From: Alphaproteobacteria bacterium
Lineage (GTDB): Bacteria > Pseudomonadota > Alphaproteobacteria > Micropepsales > Micropepsaceae
Assembly: GCA_016124635.1 (NCBI GenBank)
Contig: WGNJ01000019.1
Coordinates: forward strand, 215,568-279,567
Direction: 5' to 3'
Length of the DNA stretch: 64,000 nucleotides
Position 1 is the first letter of the stretch, and every line of letters starts with the position of its first letter. The position numbers and the translations under genes were made by a program. This document shows, piece after piece, positions 33,085 through 45,897 of this stretch. Below the pieces are notes generated by a model, which ran no database searches, was not told the DNA's origin, and saw only the letters and a list, made by a program, of their open reading frames with translations.

Positions 33085-34299
33085 TCAAGGATGGGCGCAG
33101 CGATCGTCGCCGTTGAGGTTGACGCTGTTGGCGCGCGCCATGATCGTGTAGGCGCGCGAGACAACATAGGGACCAGCGTTGCTGGCACGCCAGCGGCCGC
33201 CCGACGGCAAGATCGCCGCGAGGCGCGCGGCTTCGAGCGCGCTCAGTCTCGATGCAGGCTTGTGGAACCAATGACGCGCGGCCGCCTCGGCGCCATAGAT
33301 GCCGTTGCCCCACTCGGCAACGTTCAAATACACCTCGATGATCCGGCGCTTCGGCCAGAGCGTCTCGATCAGAAGCGTGAAATAGGCCTCGAGCCCCTTG
33401 CGGACCCAGGAATGATCGGTCCAGAGGAACGCGTTCTTCGCGGTTTGCTGTGAGATCGTCGACGCGCCGCGCGTGCGACCGCCGTGCCGTGCTTCGCGGA
33501 TGGCATCGTTGATCTCCTCGAAGTCGAAACCGTAATGGTGGCAGAATTCGTTGTCTTCCGACGCAATGACCGCACGGATCAGATTGGGTGAGATTTTGGT
33601 CAGCGGCACCCATTGATTGGTGACGCCGTCTTTGAATACCGCGTCCGTGAACATCGGCACCGTCATCGGCACCGGGAATATCCGGTAGGCGAGAACCCAC
33701 ACGAGGGACACGCAGAAGCACCAGAGCACGACATGGGCAAAGATGCCGAACATGTTGATGCCACGGCGCGGAGCGGCGTCGTCCACGTCACGTTCGTCGG
33801 TTCGCGGTTCAATGTGAAAGTCGCCCAACGGCACTCTCTCGGGCGCCGGCGCAGGCTCTGGTTCGGGTTCAGGCTCAGGTTCGGGCTCCTGTGCCTGTTC
33901 GCGCTCCTGTTGCCAATCGTCGGGCTCAGGCTCGGGCTCGACGATCCGTTCTACGCGCTCGTTGTACGTCGGCGCGGCGCTGACGGTTGGCGGCGGCAAT
34001 GCCCTCAGCGCACGCTCTTGACGAACGGGCTCCTCGCGAGGTTCCGGGGGATCTTCTTCCACCGCGGCGTGAAGCGAACATCCGGCGCGCGCCACCGCGG
34101 CAACCAGCTGATCCTCGTCGACCTCGCCGTGGCCGCGCATGTCGATATGTGTGAGCGCGTAATCGACGCGCGCCCAATCAATACCCGGAACGGTCTTTAC
34201 GAGAGATTCGACTATCGCGGCCCGTGTCGCGCTTTTGACGCCTTCGATACCCAGACGCAGGGTCCAGTCGCCGGGTGAATGTGTGTGGCGTCCGCTCAT
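33085..34299 (-). CDS. mtgA: Monofunctional transglycosylase with N-terminal HMA-like domain
   Basis: Peptidoglycan glycosyltransferase (GT51) that polymerises lipid II, with 404 residues against about 230-240 for usual MtgA. Order: residues about 11-80 form a heavy-metal-associated (HMA)-like ferredoxin fold (LRLGIEGVKSATRAAIVESL ... LVAAVARAGCSLH) in which the usual CxxC is replaced by KSAT. Residues 82-170 are a Pro/Glu linker with an EPEP repeat. A TM segment lies at about 185-205, and the GT51 domain at 218-400 with catalytic Glu in IASEDNEFCHHYGFD and the GASTISQQTAKNAFLW motif. The extra domain lies on the cytoplasmic side. The ATG at 34299 is used; a GTG at 34305 would add two residues. 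Confidence 0.9.
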   Translation of the reverse strand: MSGRHTHSPGDWTLRLGIEGVKSATRAAIVESLVKTVPGIDWARVDYALTHIDMRGHGEVDEDQLVAAVARAGCSLHAAVEEDPPEPREEPVRQERALRALPPPTVSAAPTYNERVERIVEPEPEPDDWQQEREQAQEPEPEPEPEPEPAPAPERVPLGDFHIEPRTDERDVDDAAPRRGINMFGIFAHVVLWCFCVSLVWVLAYRIFPVPMTVPMFTDAVFKDGVTNQWVPLTKISPNLIRAVIASEDNEFCHHYGFDFEEINDAIREARHGGRTRGASTISQQTAKNAFLWTDHSWVRKGLEAYFTLLIETLWPKRRIIEVYLNVAEWGNGIYGAEAAARHWFHKPASRLSALEAARLAAILPSGGRWRASNAGPYVVSRAYTIMARANSVNLNGDDRCAHP

Positions 34300-34336
34300 G
34301 CACACAGTTACGCGGAGCGTGCGTCATTGCGCAAGC

Positions 34337-35596
34337 TTAAGGTCGCAAGATCACCATGACTGTCTGGTTCGCGTCTTCGACGAACCAGATGCTGCCATCG
34401 CTCGCTATGGTGAGTCCTACGGGCGTCCCTTGCGGACGAAGGCCCGGTTTTTCGTCCCAGTCATCAACCAGCCATTGCGGCATTCTCGGCAACGGCACAC
34501 CTTTCTCGTCCACATCGTAAATGCCGATGCGATGGCCGTTACCTGGACGCGAATTGAGGCTGTGAAAGCCAATCACCAATTTGCTCGCCAACTCAGGAAA
34601 GAGGCCGCCGGTATAGTAGGACATCCCGAGCGGCGCGCTGTGCGGCGGCAGCAGCGCGGCAGGCGCTTCAAACTTTGCGCAATCGATGTGATCGCCGGCG
34701 TATTCGGGCGTGATCAGGTTCTTGCCGGTGCAATACGGCCAACCGTAATGGCGGCCCGGCTCGATGACGTTGAGTTCGTCGGGCGGATCGAGGCGAGGAT
34801 CGCGCGCGAAGATGTCGAGCGCGTTGTCGGCTTCAAGCAACAGGCCTGAGCGCGGATAAACGGCGAGCGCCATCGAATTGCGCAGACCACGTGCGAGCGG
34901 TTCGACGGAGACAACGCGGCCACCCGGCTTGTCGAACGCAATGCGCCACAACGCGGCACGCGGATGCGGATCCGTGTCGGTGATGGCGCAAGGATGCTGC
35001 ACGGTCGCGAAGTCACCGTAACTTGTCTCGCACCGATCGGTCGGCGCACCGACATCAACCACGAGTGCGCCACTCGCGTCGAAGATCATGCTGCGCAGCG
35101 GGTGGAGATCGTTCTGCCTCGAATAGGGGAAGCCGACGAAGACTTCCTCCTTCGCCGGGTGATCGCTCATCGGATCAAAGCGCGAAATGCGGTCCGGCTC
35201 CGAGAGGTAGATCAGGCCGTCGGGACCTTGCGCCAATCCATGCGGCATCGTCAGGCCGGTGAAAAGCGGCGCGATCGTCGCGCTCCCGTCCGGCGCGACG
35301 TCCAGCCGTAGGATGCGGCCACGGCGCCGCTCGTCGCCCCAGCCGAACATGTCGGCGATTATGAAACGGCGTGGCGCGACTTCGATGATTGTCCGTGGAC
35401 GGATGAGGCCCTGCTCACGGCCGGCGGCGATGCCGACGCAAGCCCAAGGCGGCGTTCGAACCGCTGCACGTGGGAACGGCCCGCAGCGACCGACCTCGGC
35501 GTAGTCCGAGCCGAAAACTCCTGCCTGTGCGCTTCGGGCAAATAAGCCCAACAGTGACGCAACTATTATGGCCCGAAATGCAGCGTTTAGCGACAT
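34337..35596 (-). CDS. PQQ-dependent sugar dehydrogenase-like beta-propeller protein
   Basis: Exported protein of 419 residues related to soluble glucose/sorbosone dehydrogenases. A signal peptide is seen (FRAIIVASLLGLFARSAQA). The propeller part contains FTGLTMPHGLAQGPDGLIYLSEPDRISRFD, GLRNSMALAVYPRSGLLLEADNALDI and NVIEPGRHYGWPYCTGKN, the last typical of the PQQ sugar dehydrogenase family, and ends with SDGSIWFVEDANQTVMVILRP. PQQ binding and activity are inferred from the family. The gap to the upstream coq7 gene is 14 bases, so it is probably in the same transcript. Confidence 0.82.
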   Translation of the reverse strand: MSLNAAFRAIIVASLLGLFARSAQAGVFGSDYAEVGRCGPFPRAAVRTPPWACVGIAAGREQGLIRPRTIIEVAPRRFIIADMFGWGDERRRGRILRLDVAPDGSATIAPLFTGLTMPHGLAQGPDGLIYLSEPDRISRFDPMSDHPAKEEVFVGFPYSRQNDLHPLRSMIFDASGALVVDVGAPTDRCETSYGDFATVQHPCAITDTDPHPRAALWRIAFDKPGGRVVSVEPLARGLRNSMALAVYPRSGLLLEADNALDIFARDPRLDPPDELNVIEPGRHYGWPYCTGKNLITPEYAGDHIDCAKFEAPAALLPPHSAPLGMSYYTGGLFPELASKLVIGFHSLNSRPGNGHRIGIYDVDEKGVPLPRMPQWLVDDWDEKPGLRPQGTPVGLTIASDGSIWFVEDANQTVMVILRP

Positions 35597-35610
35597 TGCG
35601 CCTGGTCCAG

Positions 35611-36173
35611 CTAGCGTCGGACGAACCTAGCTTCACCGTATGTGGACAGCCAGATCAAAGTCGCGGTTGCCAGAGATATGCCTCGTGACAGCCATCGCAG
35701 GAAGAGCGCGTTCGAAGTGCGGTTCGTCAATGCATGATCCAGATGGCCGAGCTCTTCTTGCTGGATGGCGCGGATGACCGTGCTTACTTCGCTGTCGGTC
35801 GTACCTAGCGCATCCAACTGTTTATCGAGATGCGCGTGCACGGTGCGCTCCACCGACTCGGTACAAACAAGAATTGCGTCGCGGCCCAGCAAAGCGGTCA
35901 CGAATCCCATGGCATAGCCACCAATCCCCCAGACGGGCATCGCGCCGCAGGGATAAACGCTGCGCAGTGTCATCAACTCGCGGAAGCGCCGCCGATGCTC
36001 CTTCTCGTGCGAGAGCGTCTCCGTCAGAAACGGGAGAAGATCCGGGGCAATGAAGCGCGCCACGACAATCTGTGCTTGGTAGATTCGGATAGCGCCATAT
36101 TCGCCGGCATGATTGACGCGTAAGATTCGGCGCACATTCAGCGGCGCGGCGGCATCGCTGAGAGCGCCAGCCG

Positions 36174-36177
<4 letters not shown>
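35611..36177 (-). CDS. coq7: Demethoxyubiquinone hydroxylase
   Basis: Di-iron hydroxylase of 188 residues for the last hydroxylation of ubiquinone synthesis. The ferritin-like iron ligands are E26 (NHAGEYGA), E58 and H61 (SHEKEH), E110 (ESVE) and E142 and H145 (EELGH). Only one Coq7 unit is present, the usual bacterial length. It acts at the inner membrane face. The ATG at 36177 overlaps the gltB stop as ATGA, so it is translationally coupled to glutamate synthase; a longer frame upstream lies inside gltB and is not used. Confidence 0.95.
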
Positions 36178-40724
<4,547 letters not shown>

Positions 40725-40728
40725 GCGC

Positions 40729-42171
40729 CTACTCCGCGGCGGTGCGCAGCGCCGCACCCAGTTCGAGATAGCGATGCATTTGCTCGGCCGCATCGCGGCC
40801 GTCGCGAACCGCCCAGACCACAAGCGAGGCGCCGCGCACGATATCGCCCGCAGCGAAGACGCCCGGCAGAGACGTCATCATCGTCTGGTGATCGATCTTC
40901 AGCGTGCCCCAGCGCGTGACGGTCAGCGCCTGTTCGCCGAACATGGCCGGAAGATCTTCCGGATCGAAACCGAGCGCCATGATCACGAGATCGGCGTCGA
41001 CGGTGTGTTCGCTGCCCGCGATTTCCTCGGGAACGAAGCGGCCGGTGGCATCGGCGGCACCCAAGCGCATCTTGATCGTGCGGACGCCTTTGACGCGCCG
41101 GTCACCGACGAACGCCTTCGGCGCCGAGAGCCAGGCGAAGACGATGCCCTCTTCCTCCGCGTGCGCGACCTCGCGCAGCGAACCCGGCATGTTCTCGCGG
41201 TCGCGACGATAGAGGCAGGTCACGGACTTCGCGCCTTGGCGCACGGCGGTGCGGACGCAGTCCATTGCGGTGTCGCCGCCGCCGATCACGACGACTTTCT
41301 TGCCCCGCGCGTTCAGTGTGCCGTTATCGAATTCCTTCACGACATCGCCGAGGCCGTTGCGGTTCGATGCCGTCAAATAGCGCATGGCGGGCACGATGCC
41401 CGCGAGACCGACGCCAGGGGCCGCCATCTCGCGCGCTTTGTAGACGCCCGTCGCGATCAGGACGGCGTCGTGCGACGCGCGGATCTCGCCAAGCGAGACG
41501 TTGTCGCCGACATGCGTGTTCAGCTTGATCTTGATGCCGCTTTCGATCAGGCGCTCCGCGCGACGTTCGACGATCGGCTTCTCGAGCTTGAAGTTTGGAA
41601 TGCCATAGATGAGCAAACCGCCGGCGCGGTCGTAGCGGTCGTAGATGGTGACGCCGTAACCCTTGGCCCGCATCTGCTCCGCCGCGGCGAAGCCCGCCGG
41701 CCCGGCCCCGATGATGCCGATCGAGCGCCCCAACTCGCGCTGCGGCCTGATCGGCTTGATCCAACCGCGGTCCCAAGCGGTATCGGTGATGAACTTTTCG
41801 ACCGCGCCGATCGTCACCGTGCCGTGGCCGGACTGTTCGATGACGCAGTTGCCTTCGCACAGGCGGTCTTGCGGGCAGATGCGGCCGCAAATCTCCGGCA
41901 TGTTGTTGGTGGCGGAGGACAGTTCATAGGCCTCCTCCAGGCGACCCTCGGCCGTCATCTTCAGCCAGTCGGGGATGTTGTTCTGGAGGGGGCAATGGAC
42001 CTGGCAGAACGGCACGCCGCACTGGGAGCAGCGGCCGGCTTGTTCCTCAGCCTTCTTGATGACGAACTCGGCGTAGATCTCCTGAAAGTCGTGCGTGCGC
42101 GCGGCCGCGGGCCGCTTTTCCGGCATTTGCCGAGCGGTCGTCACGAACTTCAGAAGCTTGTTTTCCGCCAT
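40729..42171 (-). CDS. gltD: Glutamate synthase (NADPH) small subunit
   Basis: Beta subunit of GOGAT, 480 residues. It takes electrons from NADPH through FAD and passes them by [4Fe-4S] clusters to GltB. The N-terminal cysteine clusters are CSQCGVPFCQVHCP and CGRICPQDRLCEGNC. The FAD site is IGIIGAGPAGFAAAE, the NADPH site VVVIGGGDTAMDCVRTA and the end motif GVFAAGDIVRGASLVVWAVRDGR. The ATG at 42171 has only an AGGA immediately before it; an upstream in-frame start at 42249 lies beyond the promoter candidate and is unlikely. It is the first gene of gltD-gltB-coq7 and probably of the run down to queG. Confidence 0.97.
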   Translation of the reverse strand: MAENKLLKFVTTARQMPEKRPAAARTHDFQEIYAEFVIKKAEEQAGRCSQCGVPFCQVHCPLQNNIPDWLKMTAEGRLEEAYELSSATNNMPEICGRICPQDRLCEGNCVIEQSGHGTVTIGAVEKFITDTAWDRGWIKPIRPQRELGRSIGIIGAGPAGFAAAEQMRAKGYGVTIYDRYDRAGGLLIYGIPNFKLEKPIVERRAERLIESGIKIKLNTHVGDNVSLGEIRASHDAVLIATGVYKAREMAAPGVGLAGIVPAMRYLTASNRNGLGDVVKEFDNGTLNARGKKVVVIGGGDTAMDCVRTAVRQGAKSVTCLYRRDRENMPGSLREVAHAEEEGIVFAWLSAPKAFVGDRRVKGVRTIKMRLGAADATGRFVPEEIAGSEHTVDADLVIMALGFDPEDLPAMFGEQALTVTRWGTLKIDHQTMMTSLPGVFAAGDIVRGASLVVWAVRDGRDAAEQMHRYLELGAALRTAAE

Positions 42172-42474
42172 TCCTAGGCCCTGCGTAATTTCCTGCACTT
42201 CGCATTCGTTATAGGGGCAGATTCTTGCGTCACCAAGCCGAAAGGCCAATTTATGTCAGTAGTACTGTACTATTTGATGTTGAATTGAACATGAGCGCCG
42301 AGACCGCCGTGGCCGGAAGCGTCATTTCGTTCCGATTTGGTACTAACCTGAGTCCCCCACGTCACGCAGCCGAAATCGACACACGCGCCAAGCGAATGGT
42401 TGGTGCAGACGCGGGTGAACCAAGTTAGGGTCCGCGCCCTCTCACGCCCTTCCGTACGGTCACGCACTCACGAC
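42172..42474. other. Divergent gltD/uppP intergenic region (303 bases)
   Basis: Contains the gltD promoter candidate (42208-42236) and a 13-bp palindrome TAGTAC-T-GTACTA at 42260-42272 just upstream of it. The remaining 200 bases show no further gene or obvious signal. Confidence 0.55.
42208..42236 (-). promoter_or_regulatory. Sigma-70-type promoter of gltD
   Basis: On the minus strand TTGGTG (42236-42231), a 17-base spacer and TATAAC (42213-42208), placing the transcript start about 30 bases before the gltD ATG. Confidence 0.55.
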
Positions 42475-43299
42475 ATGCTCGATTTTCTCTGGAGAGTCTT
42501 CTCGGCGATCATTCTCGCCATCGTCGAGGGCATCACCGAGTTTTTGCCCGTCTCGTCGACCGGCCACATGATCTTGGTGCGCAGCCTGCTCGGACTCGAA
42601 GCGGTGCATGGCAACGTCTTCGAAGTGTTCATCCAATTCGGCGCGATCCTTTCGGTCTGCGTGATCTATTTCGAATATCTTTGGAAGGTAACGCGCGCGC
42701 TGCCGCGCAACGAGAACGCGCAGCGCTTCGCGCTCGGGCTCTTCATCGCGTTCCTGCCGGCCGCGGCGATCGGCGTCGTGTCCGCGCCATACATCGAAGC
42801 CTATCTGCTCAATCCGTACGTCGTGTCCGTCGCGCTCGTCGTCGGCGGCGTCGCGATCATCTTCATCGAACGCGTCGTCAAGATTCCGCAGTACTATGCG
42901 GTCGAGGATTTCCCGCTGCCGCTCTATCTCAAGATCGGCCTGTGTCAATGCTTGGCGCTGATCCCCGGCGTGTCGCGCTCGGGCGCGACGATCATGGGCT
43001 CGCTGCTGATGAAGGTCGAACGCGGAGCGGCGGCCGAGTTCTCGTTCTTCCTTGCGATCCCGACCATGCTCGGCGCCTCGGTCTACTCGCTCTACAAGCA
43101 CCGCAGCGAGTTGCACGTCGAGGATATCGCCATTCTGGCGTTGGGCTTCGTGGTGGCGTTCGTCAGCGCTTATTTCGTGGTGAAGCGCTTCATCACGTTC
43201 GTGTCGAAGAACGGCTTCGGCGTCTTCGCGTGGTACCGCATCTTCATCGGCGGCTTCTTGCTCGCGTGGTTCGCCGTCAAAGGTACGCCCGCAACTTAA
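42475..43299 (+). CDS. uppP: Undecaprenyl-diphosphatase
   Basis: BacA/UppP membrane phosphatase of 274 residues that recycles undecaprenyl pyrophosphate to the monophosphate carrier for peptidoglycan and other envelope polymers. The two signature regions are AIVEGITEFLPVSSTGHMIL (20 residues near the start) and PGVSRSGATIMGSLL. About eight hydrophobic segments are visible. The ATG at 42475 fits the family start; a longer frame lacks similarity. It overlaps by 4 bases the end of the convergent NDUFA9-like gene. Confidence 0.96.
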   Translation: MLDFLWRVFSAIILAIVEGITEFLPVSSTGHMILVRSLLGLEAVHGNVFEVFIQFGAILSVCVIYFEYLWKVTRALPRNENAQRFALGLFIAFLPAAAIGVVSAPYIEAYLLNPYVVSVALVVGGVAIIFIERVVKIPQYYAVEDFPLPLYLKIGLCQCLALIPGVSRSGATIMGSLLMKVERGAAAEFSFFLAIPTMLGASVYSLYKHRSELHVEDIAILALGFVVAFVSAYFVVKRFITFVSKNGFGVFAWYRIFIGGFLLAWFAVKGTPAT

Positions 43300-44264
43300 G
43301 CGCCCCGCGCCTCCGCGTATTGGCCGGTCGGACGATAGGTCCACAGATAGCTCGGCACCACGGCTTCAACCGCTGTCGGCTCGACACCGAGATCGGCCAG
43401 CGTCCCAACTGTGCTCGCGTCGGGACCATTCTTGACGATGTTGTCGATGCGCAAGAGCTTGGCCTGGTCGTAGGTGATGGGGGCGCCCGGGATCCAGCCC
43501 GTCAGCGCGGCGCCGACATTCAGCAGGAAGTACGGAATCGGAATGAAGAGCGGACTGCGCTCGGTCGTCGTGGCAATGAACTGCAGCAACTCTTTGAACG
43601 AGTAGACCACCGGTCCGCCGAGCTCGTAAGTCCGGCCGATCGCAGCGTCGCTATCGAGCGCGGCCGAGACAGCGCGCGCGAGGTCGCCAACATAGACGGG
43701 CTGAAATTTGCTCTTGCCGCCTCCGAATTGCGGAAAGGCAATCGGCGACATGCGCATCAATGAGGCGAACCGGTTGAAGAACTGATCTTCCGGGCCGAAC
43801 ACCACCGACGGACGCAAGACGGTTGCGCCTTTGAAGGCGCCGCGCACGCCAGCCTCGCCCGCGGCTTTGGTGCGCGCGTATTCCGATTTCGACTCGGGGT
43901 CGGCACCGATGGACGAAATATGCACCAGACGCTTCACGCCGGCGCCGGCGGCCAGCGTCGCTATCCGCGTCGCACCCTCATCATGGACGTCGTCGAAACC
44001 CTGGCCACCGCCCGGCTTCAAGATTCCGACCAGATTGATGACGGCGTCCGCACGCGCCACAGCCGCCGCGACCTCCGCATCCTTCCGGATGTCAGCCTTC
44101 AAGATCGCGATCTGCCCGACGTCGCCATCGGGCGGCAGGAAATAGGCTTTGGTCGGGTAGCGCACAGCGACAAGGATGCGCCAGCCATCCTTCGCCAGGC
44201 GGCGGACGACATGCCGGCCCAGGAAGCCCGAGCCGCCGAAGACCGTGACCAACTTCTCGCCCAT
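43296..44264 (-). CDS. Complex I NDUFA9-like NAD(P)-binding protein
   Basis: Atypical short-chain dehydrogenase of 322 residues, of the type annotated in alphaproteobacteria as 'complex I NDUFA9 subunit family'. The Rossmann motif GGSGFLGRHVVRRLA is at the start; AVINLVGILKPGGGQGFDDVH, HISSIGADPESKSEYARTKAAGE (YxxxK) and FQPVYVGDLARAV follow. It may associate with respiratory complex I, as the mitochondrial NDUFA9 does, or act in quinone/NAD(P)H metabolism; this is family knowledge, not visible here. It is a single gene, with tRNA-Leu on the opposite strand upstream. Confidence 0.88.
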   Translation of the reverse strand: MGEKLVTVFGGSGFLGRHVVRRLAKDGWRILVAVRYPTKAYFLPPDGDVGQIAILKADIRKDAEVAAAVARADAVINLVGILKPGGGQGFDDVHDEGATRIATLAAGAGVKRLVHISSIGADPESKSEYARTKAAGEAGVRGAFKGATVLRPSVVFGPEDQFFNRFASLMRMSPIAFPQFGGGKSKFQPVYVGDLARAVSAALDSDAAIGRTYELGGPVVYSFKELLQFIATTTERSPLFIPIPYFLLNVGAALTGWIPGAPITYDQAKLLRIDNIVKNGPDASTVGTLADLGVEPTAVEAVVPSYLWTYRPTGQYAEARGA

Positions 44265-44344
44265 GAATCGCTCCCGTGCCCAAAGGTCGTGGGATTGATA
44301 GAGAAAAGTGCGGCGGCATTGAAGTGCGGCGGTTTGGAGGCTCG

Positions 44345-44373
44345 TTGACTTGGGAAGGCCGCGCTCTTATCAC
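44345..44373 (+). promoter_or_regulatory. Sigma-70-type promoter of tRNA-Leu
   Basis: TTGACT (44345-44350), a 17-base spacer and TATCAC (44368-44373), about 20 bases before the tRNA 5' end. Confidence 0.6.
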
Positions 44374-44392
44374 TCGCCCCCTCTCTTTCCGT

Positions 44393-44477
44393 GCCCAGAT
44401 GGCGGAATTGGTAGACGCGCTAGTTTCAGGTACTAGTACCGCGAGGTGTGGAGGTTCGAGTCCTCTTCTGGGCACCA
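44393..44477 (+). tRNA. tRNA-Leu (CAG)
   Basis: 85 bases with a long variable arm and an encoded CCA. The acceptor GCCCAGA (44393-44399) pairs with TCTGGGC (44467-44473). The anticodon stem CTAGT/ACTAG encloses TTCAGGT, giving anticodon CAG (reads CTG). T-arm GGTTCGAGTCC. Confidence 0.95.
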
Positions 44478-44478
44478 G

Positions 44479-44509
44479 CCTTCGCTGCAAAGCTAGCGAA
44501 GGTTTTCTT
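44479..44509 (+). terminator. Rho-independent terminator after tRNA-Leu
   Basis: An 8-bp perfect stem CCTTCGCT/AGCGAAGG (44479-44486 with 44495-44502) is followed by TTTTCTT, directly behind the tRNA. Confidence 0.85.
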
Positions 44510-44888
44510 ACGCTGTCGTTTGACGTTCGCCGATGTGCCACAACACACCTGCGGGATCGACGACGTATGCGACGCGCAGGCCCCATGGTTGCATTGCGGG
44601 AGCCTTCGGCGGGCGCACGTTGAAGGCCTTCTCCAGGTCAAGGCGCTCAATGTGGGCCCACCATGCATCGAGGTCATCGACCATCATTTGCATCATTGTG
44701 TTGGCAGCCCAATCCTCTTGGAAGTACCGCTGAAGGATAAAGCCGCCCGATCCAGTTTCGAAGATTGCCACCTCACCGTCGAGAATTTGATCGAATCCGA
44801 GCGCCACATAGAAGCGCTTGGAAAGCTCGAAGTCCCGCGTGGGAAGGAACGCGCGCACACTTTCCGTGCCGGAGGGAATGGGGACCAA
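44508..44888 (-). CDS. VOC family protein (bleomycin-resistance-like)
   Basis: Single VOC module of 126 residues: VRAFLPTRDFELSKRFYVALGFDQI, then VAIFETGSGGFILQRYFQEDW, MVDDLDAWWAHIERLD and a C-terminal GLRVAYVVDPAGVLWHIGE. The start and end motifs are those of small glyoxalase/bleomycin-binding-like proteins. No activity can be assigned. It converges on tRNA-Leu; the tRNA terminator abuts its stop codon. Confidence 0.82.
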   Translation of the reverse strand: MVPIPSGTESVRAFLPTRDFELSKRFYVALGFDQILDGEVAIFETGSGGFILQRYFQEDWAANTMMQMMVDDLDAWWAHIERLDLEKAFNVRPPKAPAMQPWGLRVAYVVDPAGVLWHIGERQTTA

Positions 44889-45123
44889 GACCTGCTCTCC
44901 ATGGGTAATAAGTGCGACGGCACTACGTATTAGCCCGTTCAGCGGGCGTCGGGAAAAAATTCACGCCGAGCCCGAGATAGCGGCGCCGACCACGGGCAAT
45001 GCAGCCTAACCACAACCGCATTTCACGGCTTGTCGGCTTGCCGCCGGGGATTTCGCTGGAGTATCAAGAAGCCGCCGGGGCAGTGTGAACGAAGCGTTAA
45101 GTGGGCGAGCCCAAAGTAGCTAG

Positions 45124-45735
45124 ATGAAGATCCACTATCACGAGGGCGATCTGCCCGCCGAGCTCGACTTCGGCAAGTCGGTGGCAATCGACTCGGAGAC
45201 CATGGGCCTCAATCCGCAGCGCGATGCGTTGTGCGTCGCGCAACTGTCGGCGGGCGACGGCCACTGCCACATCTTGCGCTTCGACCGGAAAACCTATCGC
45301 GCGCCGAATTTCGTCCGTCTGCTGACGGATCCGGACGTATTGAAGATCTTCCACTACGGGCGCTTCGACATCGCAGTCTTCCAGAAATACTTGAACACGC
45401 CGACCACGCCCGTGTGGTGCACCAAGATCGCCTCGAAGCTGGTTCGGACGTATACGGACAAACACGGGCTCAAGGACCTGGTCAAAGAGTTGCTCGATGT
45501 CGATATGTCGAAGCAACAGCAAAGCTCCGACTGGGGCGCGGCGAAGCTTTCCGACGCGCAGCTGTCATATGCGGCATCCGACGTTCTTCACCTGCACAAG
45601 CTCAAAGCCGCGCTCGAGGCTATGCTGATCCGCGAGGGCCGTCTTGAGATTGCGCTGGCCTGCTTCGCGTTCTTGCAGACGCGGACAACGCTCGATCTCT
45701 CCGGCTGGCCGGACACGGACATTTTCGCGCACTAG
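45124..45735 (+). CDS. rnd: Ribonuclease D (single-domain 3'-5' exonuclease)
   Basis: DEDDy-type exoribonuclease of 203 residues, which lacks the HRDC domains of the E. coli enzyme. The catalytic set is complete: D23 and E25 (AIDSETMGL), D82 (YGRFDIAVF), Y149 and D153 (YAASDVLHL). It is expected to trim 3' ends of tRNA and other stable RNAs. This short form is normal for alphaproteobacteria. It has no strong ribosome site before the ATG at 45124. It precedes the kdsD-lpt-rpoN cluster by 162 bases, a conserved neighbourhood. Confidence 0.93.
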   Translation: MKIHYHEGDLPAELDFGKSVAIDSETMGLNPQRDALCVAQLSAGDGHCHILRFDRKTYRAPNFVRLLTDPDVLKIFHYGRFDIAVFQKYLNTPTTPVWCTKIASKLVRTYTDKHGLKDLVKELLDVDMSKQQQSSDWGAAKLSDAQLSYAASDVLHLHKLKAALEAMLIREGRLEIALACFAFLQTRTTLDLSGWPDTDIFAH

Positions 45736-45815
45736 CGATTGTGCGTAAGTCTTAACCGCAAAGCTCCGCTCGCCTTGATTCACCATGGGCCGATGTCCAT
45801 ACTATCAGTCGGACT

Positions 45816-45831
45816 TGGCACGAATTTCGCG
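45816..45831 (+). promoter_or_regulatory. Candidate sigma-54 (-24/-12) promoter upstream of kdsD-lpt-rpoN
   Basis: TGGCACG (45816-45822), four bases, then TCGCG (45827-45831), against the consensus TGGCACG-N4-TTGCW. The invariant GG and GC are correctly spaced; the -12 box is off at two positions. It lies 67 bases before the kdsD ATG. Confidence 0.4.
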
Positions 45832-45897
45832 TATGCCTCCGCCCCTCGGGCCGGCGCGCGGAAAAACGCACCGAGCCGCTCGCTTCTCACGGGAATA

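Noticed and set aside
33840..33960. Tandem GGCTCA/GGTTCG-type DNA repeat
   Set aside because: It lies inside mtgA and simply encodes the Glu-Pro linker; not an independent element.
34337..35596. Assignment as a confirmed glucose dehydrogenase
   Set aside because: The fold and some motifs fit, but PQQ and substrate residues could not be verified by eye, so only the family is given.
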